A DNA stretch of 24,329 bases from Chrysochromulina tobinii (Eukaryota > Haptophyta > Prymnesiales > Chrysochromulinaceae): assembly GCA_001275005.1 (NCBI GenBank), contig JWZX01002661.1, forward strand, positions 1 through 24,329. The letters are read 5' to 3'. The notes under the pieces were generated by a model. That model did no database searches. It was not told the origin of the DNA and worked only from the letters and a program-made list of their open reading frames with translations. The position numbers were made by a program, and so were the translations under genes. Shown here one piece after another: positions 19,675-24,329 of the stretch (position 1 is the first letter of the stretch; each line of letters begins with the position of its first letter).

Positions 19675-19767
19675 GGGGCTCCTTCGGCGGCGCCCGTGTT
19701 CCGTTCTCTGGCGTCGGTGGAGCGGCCGTCGCCCGGGGCTGACACCTCCGACTGGGAGCGTTTGTGA
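17612..19767 (+). CDS. Coiled-coil protein of unknown function, 4 exons
   Basis: Exons 17612-18280, 18554-18664, 18928-19134, 19303-19767 total 1452 nt (483 residues). Intron 1 would be a GC-AG intron (CAG/GCAAGC). ATG 17657 (MAAPL) has a better start context than 17612. The N-terminus has a SIAGDAPDSFAGDAPD repeat and an EPDWLLQA motif. The middle is a charged coiled coil (LLKKRDALLLRKRQVREEVV, AREYAALRDQLDATMEVARA, RKRQAQAQAKQQQ). The C-terminus is basic/Ser-rich with two poly-Gly runs and ends DTSDWERL. Family not recognised. Shared intron modules and style link it to the filamin-repeat gene; a cytoskeletal role is only a guess. Confidence 0.7.
18281..18553 (+). repeat. Coiled-coil gene intron 1 (GC-AG) with inverted module
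   Basis: A ~51-bp unit (CGTCACCCGACCTTACCACC...TTCACATTCACAG) starts at 18301 and 18352, with a third partial copy near 18410. Bases 18460-18496 are the reverse complement of the 3' module seen in other introns (30 of 37 match the intron 7 copy). Confidence 0.65.
18665..18927 (+). repeat. Coiled-coil gene intron 2, 71-bp duplication
   Basis: Phase 0 (Q/L). The first ~34 bases of exon 3 (CTCCTCCTGTCCGAGTTACG...) and the preceding TGATTGCATGCGCAG occur at 18857 and again at 18928. The 5' half is a CCATTGATTG/CTCTTGATGG array. Confidence 0.75.
19135..19302 (+). repeat. Coiled-coil gene intron 3 with uninterrupted junction copy
   Basis: Phase 0 (K/V). After TGATTGCATGCG units, 19197-19251 is a copy of the exon 3 end (GGCGAGGGCAGCTGGGCACG + CCAG) joined directly to the exon 4 start (GTGCGCTCCTTTTCGTTTGG), junction 19220/19221. 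The shared 3' module (19266-19302) follows. Confidence 0.8.
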
Positions 19768-20189
19768 CCCGGACGGGGACGGCGGAGCGGAGTACATGGC
19801 GGAGTACCAGCGGGACGCCGGACCTGGAAACGATCGTGATTGAATGATCCTGCTTCGGTACCGCCGCGTTAAAGACAACCACAAATTTAATGTACATGCG
19901 ACGGCCCGACACACGAGAGATCGACTCAGACCGGACAGCCGCGAGCGCTGACCCGCGCCTTAGCCTAGTACCGCTTACGAGGTCACGGCCACCTGTGACT
20001 TCCCACAAGTGCTATCGGCAAGTGGGTTTCGGGGCGAGCTTTAGGCGAGCTGGTGGGCAATATCCCCCGTCATCGTGCACCTCAGCCGGCTCGCTCGCGC
20101 GCGATTCGTCTTTCCGCAGCGTGGACTCGCGGTGTGTTCACACCGCGTGCTGTCCCCTCGAGCCGCGTGGTCCCCCCTTGGTCTTCACA
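19768..20189. other. Convergent intergenic region
   Basis: 3' flanks of the coiled-coil gene (plus) and the pyruvate-carrier gene (minus). No coding sequence. A less GC-rich stretch at 19835-19895 is the likeliest place for 3' ends. Confidence 0.45.
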
Positions 20190-21062
20190 CTACATGTAGT
20201 CCGCCTTGACCTTCCGCCCCAGGTGCCATAGCGAGCTGGCGAAGAGGAGGACGTTGACCGAGGTGAGTGGGTAGTTGATGGGGCTCACCACGAGGCCATA
20301 CTGGGAGAAGATCAAGCCAGTGAGCGTGAGGGCGGAGTACTGCGACAGCGAGATCTTCTCGGTCGGCTTGTCGTACTCGAGCATTGAGGTGCCGGAGATG
20401 AGGATCTTCGTGACGGGTGGCCACGGGTGGATGGTGAACGGGCCGCCCGCCGACGAGAGGAACGCCGGCCCAATCGGCGCGACCACGCGCTGGATCGCCG
20501 GGCCCGCGATCACCAGACCGGTGACGATCGCAGCGCCGGTCGCTGCCTTCGTGGCCAGCTCGGTGATCTCCTTCTTGGCGGCCTCGCCGCCGTGCTGCAG
20601 CTTGTACTCGAGGACGCGGCGCAGCTGGTTCGACTGTGCGATTACGTTGAAGATATGCGAGCCTGCAAGCACGTAGTTGCGTGGCGCCACCGCCCAGCCC
20701 GCCCACCTGGCGAAGAGCGACGAGTAGCAGAGCATGACGCACGTCATCGGCAACGAGATGACCTCGGCGCCCTTTTGCGAGGCGTCGTAGACGGCCGAGC
20801 CGCCCAGGAACCAGTTGCAGCACGCGCCGAAGAAGCCAAACCGTTTCACCGGCGAGCTGTTGGCTTCCGCAAACTCGGAGGCCACCTTGGAGGCGATCCT
20901 CTGCACAACGCCGGGCTCGGCGGCAGGCGGTGGCGGCGGAGGCGCGGCCGCCTTGGTGCACAGCTGGCGGCCGGTTGCAGCTGCTGTGCCGGCCAATCCA
21001 AAGCGGGCGAGCCGCGTCGGCAGCAGCGTGCTCGTGACAAGACGGCGGAGTATGGTAGCCAT
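20190..21062 (-). CDS. MPC: Single-chain mitochondrial pyruvate carrier: MPC1-like + linker helix + MPC2-like
   Basis: 290 residues, intronless. Residues 1-35 (MATILRRLVTSTLLPTRLAR...) are Arg-rich without acids, a typical mitochondrial presequence. Residues 71-155 match MPC1: NWFLGGSAVYD, a P/E-type loop, CYSSLFARWAGWAVAPRNY, and a Q..QLRR ending. Residues 206-290 match MPC2: GPFTIHPWPPVTK, DKPTEKISLSQYSALTLTGL, IFSQYGLVVSPINYPL. Between them, 175-199 (TGAAIVTGLVIAGPAI...) is hydrophobic enough to span the membrane. MPC imports pyruvate into the matrix across the inner membrane and normally works as a heterodimer of two ~110-130-residue proteins. ATG 21062 is chosen because the presequence starts there; the frame stays open upstream to 21167, overlapping the neighbour's stop. 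Confidence 0.85.
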   Translation of the reverse strand: MATILRRLVTSTLLPTRLARFGLAGTAAATGRQLCTKAAAPPPPPPAAEPGVVQRIASKVASEFAEANSSPVKRFGFFGACCNWFLGGSAVYDASQKGAEVISLPMTCVMLCYSSLFARWAGWAVAPRNYVLAGSHIFNVIAQSNQLRRVLEYKLQHGGEAAKKEITELATKAATGAAIVTGLVIAGPAIQRVVAPIGPAFLSSAGGPFTIHPWPPVTKILISGTSMLEYDKPTEKISLSQYSALTLTGLIFSQYGLVVSPINYPLTSVNVLLFASSLWHLGRKVKADYM

Positions 21063-21163
21063 TCTTTTTTTGCGTCGTGAATCAGATGTTGATTGCAAAA
21101 GAAAGATCTGAACATAATCTCCATCGCCCACCGAAAGTGCAGTGTAATGCGAGCCTGGCCTCG
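21063..21163 (-). promoter_or_regulatory. Short promoter region of the pyruvate-carrier gene
   Basis: Only 101 bp separate the EF-hand gene stop from the carrier ATG on the same strand, so the carrier promoter must sit here or inside the upstream gene. An A-rich leader (minus strand, AAAAAAAGA) lies just before the ATG. No TATA box seen. Confidence 0.4.
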
Positions 21164-21904
21164 TCATGAGCGCTGCTCACCAATCGTGGCTATGATCGTA
21201 TCCGCAAGCCCTTCGCCCGCCTTGAGGAACTCTTGCCTGTCGACGGTCCCGCTGCCGTCCTCGTCGAAGAGACACCAGATCGCGTCGATGGTGGAGCGCA
21301 TCTGCGCGACGCGCGCCGGGTCGCTCGTCAGCTGTAGCGTCTTGAGCAGCGCACGCACCACCTCCTCCTTATCGAGAGCTCTCGAGGAGTCCTCGTCCCA
21401 GTAGTCGAACCAAGCGTTCCGATCCGTGCGGATGTCAGGGATGCGCTCGTCACGGCGCCCCGCCACCACCTTCGTCACATGCTCGACGAGCTGTGGAAGC
21501 TCGTGCCGCTCGATGAAACCGCTGCCATCGCGATCGAACTGCTCCCACCATCCTGGCGCGGAGGCGGCGCGGTCAAAGGCATCCAGATCGACCGGCAAGA
21601 TCGCCTTGAGGGATTCAACCACCTCCGCGTGCGACAGCTTCCCATTACCGTCAAAGTCGACGGTGCCAAACCAGCCGTCGGGGTCCGAGCGGATGTCTGG
21701 AACCTTCTGGACGGAGTGGATGGGTCTCCTAGTGAGCGGGCAGGTGATGATTCCGTTTGCGAGCATCTCGCGCGCCGCCGCGAGATTATAAAAGTGCTTG
21801 CTCACGCGCTGGCCTGTCGCGTCGAGGAAGACGCCGATCTCGCCCCGGCACAGGGGCTCGAAGCAGATGGGGCACTCCGCGTGCTGCAGCGCCACAGATT
21901 CCAT
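21164..21904 (-). CDS. RING/U-box-like and four EF-hand calcium-binding protein
   Basis: 246 residues, intronless. Residues 11-60 (CPICFEPLCR...H37...CPLTRRP) are a degenerate RING or U-box: C11, C14, C19, H37 and C55 are visible, too few for certain zinc binding. Four EF-hand loops follow: 83-94 (DFDGNGKLSHAE), 124-135 (DRDGSGFIERHE), 170-181 (DEDSSRALDKEE, position 6 Gly replaced by Arg), 214-225 (DEDGSGTVDRQE). Loops 1, 2 and 4 have all ligand positions; loop 3 may bind weakly. The repeated PDIR(S/T)D...WF motif before EF-hands 1 and 3 shows an internal duplication. Possibly a calcium-regulated E3-type ligase or sensor. The frame continues upstream to 21946 without an ATG, so ATG 21904 is the start. 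Confidence 0.75.
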   Translation of the reverse strand: MESVALQHAECPICFEPLCRGEIGVFLDATGQRVSKHFYNLAAAREMLANGIITCPLTRRPIHSVQKVPDIRSDPDGWFGTVDFDGNGKLSHAEVVESLKAILPVDLDAFDRAASAPGWWEQFDRDGSGFIERHELPQLVEHVTKVVAGRRDERIPDIRTDRNAWFDYWDEDSSRALDKEEVVRALLKTLQLTSDPARVAQMRSTIDAIWCLFDEDGSGTVDRQEFLKAGEGLADTIIATIGEQRS

Positions 21905-22111
21905 CGTTCGGCGCGCGCTCGCTTTGCTCACGCTCACCCAAGGCAAGTCAAGTCAAGTCAGCTCCGGTGATCGCGTTACTTTGCTGCTCTGCAGTGCACT
22001 CGCTCAGCTCGGCTCCGTGGGGGTCACTTTGACTTGATTTGTCTTGCTTGGGTCGTCGCCCCTCCTTCAAAGGCTTTCTCAAAAGCCGACAAGCAGGCTC
22101 CGTCCGTCGCC
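21905..22111. promoter_or_regulatory. Divergent promoter with 18-bp inverted repeat
   Basis: 207 bp lie between the ATG of the minus-strand EF-hand gene and the ATG of the plus-strand gene. GCAAGTCAAGTCAAGTCA (21943-21960) faces its inverted copy TGACTTGATTTGTCTTGC (22030-22047); 16 of 18 positions pair, with 69 bp between. The symmetry suggests a shared factor site serving both genes. Confidence 0.55.
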
Positions 22112-24329
22112 ATGAGACGATTCGGTGACGTCCTCGGTGACGTCGGCAACCGCATGCGCTCATTCGTGGTAGGCGACGAGCCGGCCTCGTCGCAACCGAT
22201 CGATCCCAGCGTGCCGGCAGCGCGAACGTCAAAGCGCACGCTTAAGACTCCTCCGTCCACCGGTAAGTCTTCTCTCAGCCGGTCCAAGTACGGCAGCAGC
22301 ATCGTGTACGAGGAGTTTCACCGTGTCGCCATCCGTGCCAAGATGAAGGCACCCGTCGGGAGCCAGCTGCAGGGGCTCTCAGTGGACGACATGTTCTCGC
22401 TGGCCAGTGAGCGCAAGCTCCGCCCAAACGAGTGGAGTCCGTTTCTGCGCGGCCTCCAGGCTGACGAGCCCGCGCTCGAGCCGGAGGCGGCCTTGGAGAA
22501 CGCCGATGCAGAGCGGACCAGCGACGACTCCGAGCCGGACTGGTTGCAGGAGGCGAGCGTGCTGCTTGAGCGTGCGGCGATGAGCGCCTTTGTTGACGCC
22601 TCTGATGCCTCCGATGCCCCCGCATCCGACACCGCCTCTGCCTCCGCAAATGCTTCCTTTCGCAATACTTCCTGCGACGCCTCCGCCTCCGACACCGCTG
22701 CCTCCGGAGTGTGCTCCGCCTCCGCCTCTGGCACGGCCCCTCGCGACGCCCACGACGGCGCCTCTGGCACGGCCCCTCGCGGCGCCCTCGACGCCCACGA
22801 CGGCGCCCTCGGCGCCCACGACGGCGCCTTTGGCACGGCCCCTCACGGCGGCTCCGCACTCGAACCTCTCACTGCGTCCACAGCGCCCAGCACGGCGCCC
22901 ACGATGGCGCCCAGCACCGCGCCCACGATGGCGCCCAGCACGGCGCCCAGCACCGCGCCCAGCACGGCGCCCGCGGTGCATCAGTGGCCACGCCCGCCGC
23001 CGTTTGTACACCGGCGACGCCAGGGTGCCATACTCCCCGCGCCACCGCCGCCTCCCGCGCCGGAACGGCCCCTGTACACGTCGTTCAACGTGCCGCCCCG
23101 CACGCCGCCCCGCACGCCGCGACACACCAAGGGGGCGGCGGCGCCCACGGCGGCGCCCGCGGCGGCGCTCGTGGCGCCGTCTTCTGCGCCGCGCAGCGCC
23201 GTACCGGTGCCCAAGCCGACCTCGACACCCCCGAGCGCACGCCGAGCTCACGCCCAGCTCGGCGCCGAGATCGCGCCCAAGCCGATCTCGACACCCCCGA
23301 GCTCACGCCGAGCTCACGCCCAGCTCGGCGCCGAGATCGCGCCCAAGCCGATCTCGACACCCCCGAGCGCACGCCGCCTCTCTCGCCGACTCAGCGAGCT
23401 CGCCCAACCTCCCGCACGCTGGGCCAAGATTGACGAACCGCCGCTCCCCGAGCCGCCGCTCTATTCGTCGTTTGTGCCTCCCAAGCCCAAGACGACGCGC
23501 CCCCCGCCCAAGGCGCCGTCGCGGGCGTTCCTGAGCGCCGCCTCCTCCAACAGGGGCGCCGTGGTGGGCGCCGAGGCACAGCCGCACCCACGCCGCAAGA
23601 TTCTCAATCAACCCGGGGCCCAGATTGACGAACCTCAGCACCCACGCCGCGAGTTTCTCGTCAATCGGAAGCTCATCGCCGGCTTCGACGCGTGGCGCAT
23701 GCAAATGCAGCCAGCAACGCCGCCGGAGAGCACTGAGGAGGCGGCGGTAGTCGGCCTCGGCAGCTCGCCACTCCCGCCCAAATATGGCAAGTACAATCTC
23801 GGAGATCTCGACCTCGAGGATCTCGACCTCGGCAGATCGCCACTCCCGCCGCTCTTCGACGGCCTTGGCGATCTTGGCGCTGCCTCGCCGCTCGCATGCA
23901 TCGGCAGCTCGTCCTCGCTCTCGCCGCTGCTCGCGCCCAAATATGGCAAGTCCGATCTCGCATGCATCGGCAGCTCGTCATTGCTCTCGCCGCTGCTCGC
24001 GCCCCTCGGCTGCGTTGGCAACCCGCTGCTCGAGGCGGCGGAGGCGGAGGCGGAGGCGGCGGAGGCGGAGGCGGAGGCGGAGGCGGAGGCGGAGGCGGCG
24101 GAGGCGGCAGAGGTGGAGGCGGAGGCGGTGGAGGCGGAGGCGGCGGAGGCGGAGGCGGCGGCGAATGAGGCGGCCGTCAGCTTTGCCGCAGGCGTGCTGG
24201 CAGCATTAGCTATGCTTCCCGAACCCTCCCTGGCAGTGGAGGCGACCGATGAGGGGGAGGTGGAGGTGGAGGTGGAGGGGGAGGCGGAGGTGGCGGAGGA
24301 GGCGGAGGCGGATGTGGAGGTGGAGGCGG
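22112..24329 (+). CDS. Large disordered repeat-rich protein (3' end off window)
   Basis: ATG 22112 opens a frame that reaches the window end without a stop (739 codons). Residues 1-170 are the most ordered: MRRFGDVLGDVGNRMRSFVV, VYEEFHRVAIRAKMKAPVGS, LSVDDMFSLAS, SEPDWLQEASVLLERAAMSA. Then come Asp/Ala/Ser repeats, STAP/TMAP repeats (22882-22975), Pro-rich motifs PLYTSFNVPPRTP and PLYSSFVPPKPKT, a 22-residue tandem repeat (from 23210), APKYGK-(N/S)DL repeats, and a final Glu-Ala/Glu-Val run. No family recognised; the composition suggests a structural or phase-separating protein. A 16-nt GTAAGT...CTCTCAG string at 22261 is too short to be an intron. Confidence 0.6.
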   Translation, partial: MRRFGDVLGDVGNRMRSFVVGDEPASSQPIDPSVPAARTSKRTLKTPPSTGKSSLSRSKYGSSIVYEEFHRVAIRAKMKAPVGSQLQGLSVDDMFSLASERKLRPNEWSPFLRGLQADEPALEPEAALENADAERTSDDSEPDWLQEASVLLERAAMSAFVDASDASDAPASDTASASANASFRNTSCDASASDTAASGVCSASASGTAPRDAHDGASGTAPRGALDAHDGALGAHDGAFGTAPHGGSALEPLTASTAPSTAPTMAPSTAPTMAPSTAPSTAPSTAPAVHQWPRPPPFVHRRRQGAILPAPPPPPAPERPLYTSFNVPPRTPPRTPRHTKGAAAPTAAPAAALVAPSSAPRSAVPVPKPTSTPPSARRAHAQLGAEIAPKPISTPPSSRRAHAQLGAEIAPKPISTPPSARRLSRRLSELAQPPARWAKIDEPPLPEPPLYSSFVPPKPKTTRPPPKAPSRAFLSAASSNRGAVVGAEAQPHPRRKILNQPGAQIDEPQHPRREFLVNRKLIAGFDAWRMQMQPATPPESTEEAAVVGLGSSPLPPKYGKYNLGDLDLEDLDLGRSPLPPLFDGLGDLGAASPLACIGSSSSLSPLLAPKYGKSDLACIGSSSLLSPLLAPLGCVGNPLLEAAEAEAEAAEAEAEAEAEAEAAEAAEVEAEAVEAEAAEAEAAANEAAVSFAAGVLAALAMLPEPSLAVEATDEGEVEVEVEGEAEVAEEAEADVEVEA
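22882..22975 (+). repeat. Ser-Thr-Ala-Pro coding repeat
   Basis: 12- to 15-bp units AGCACGGCGCCC/ACGATGGCGCCC encode STAP and TMAP about eight times. Confidence 0.7.
23210..23376 (+). repeat. 66-bp tandem coding repeat
   Basis: Units start at 23210, 23276 and 23342 (the last about half length), nearly identical. Each encodes 22 residues, PKPxSTPPSxRRAHAQLGAE + IA. Confidence 0.85.
24030..24165 (+). repeat. GGAGGCGGC-type Glu-Ala coding repeat
   Basis: 6- and 9-bp units encode (EA)n and EAA with EV variants. A similar run restarts at 24237 and continues to the window end. Confidence 0.8.

Noticed and set aside
21063-21167. Longer N-terminus for the pyruvate carrier from ATG 21167
   Set aside because: It would overlap the neighbouring stop and add acidic residues before a textbook mitochondrial presequence.
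22261-22276. GTAAGT...CTCTCAG as a 16-nt intron
   Set aside because: Far too short, and removal would break a frame that stays open to the window end.
22590-23534. Pro/Arg-rich frame on the plus strand offset from the right-edge gene
   Set aside because: A shadow of the 739-codon frame starting at 22112, which begins with an ordered, non-repetitive segment and is open to the window edge.

Overview
The window looks like nuclear DNA of a high-GC unicellular alga, with a haptophyte-like or similar microalga the best guess. The reasons are spliceosomal introns inside GC-rich coding sequence, long Ser-Pro-rich spacers and Cys-rich secreted modules on the minus strand at the left, a mitochondrial carrier with a cleavable-looking presequence, and an EF-hand protein. 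I see no rRNA, tRNA, CRISPR array or intact transposon.

Layout. 1-3345 (minus, runs off the left edge): modular secreted or cell-wall protein with Cys modules, a trefoil (P-type) domain and Ser-Pro spacers. 3579-5040 (minus): a poorly resolved multi-exon gene with one convincing exon. 5041-5600: spacer with a large imperfect inverted repeat. 5601-15169 (plus): a 19-exon gene, 2042 codons, with filamin-type Ig repeats followed by a very long Ala/Glu/Lys coiled coil; it carries one in-frame TAA. 15738-17402 (plus): unrecognised intronless gene. 17612-19767 (plus): 4-exon coiled-coil gene. 20190-21062 (minus): a single-chain mitochondrial pyruvate carrier (MPC1-like half, extra membrane helix, MPC2-like half). 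21164-21904 (minus): RING/U-box-like plus four EF-hands. 21905-22111: short divergent promoter containing an 18-bp inverted repeat. 22112-24329 (plus, runs off the right edge): long disordered repeat-rich protein.

The most striking system is the introns of the two multi-exon plus-strand genes. Many introns contain tandem copies of their own flanking exon sequence, and four contain an uninterrupted copy of the exon-exon junction. Thirteen of 21 downstream exons begin with GT, so the intron and the next exon start alike. The rest of each intron is mostly arrays of short units carrying TGAT. Four introns share a 37-47 base 3'-terminal module, which also occurs once in inverted orientation in a fifth intron. 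This is what intron birth by local tandem duplication of an AG/GT-containing exon segment should leave behind, combined with an introner-like shared module.

The second highlight is the fused pyruvate carrier. Its 3+1+3 helix layout parallels the relation of SWEET to SemiSWEET transporters.
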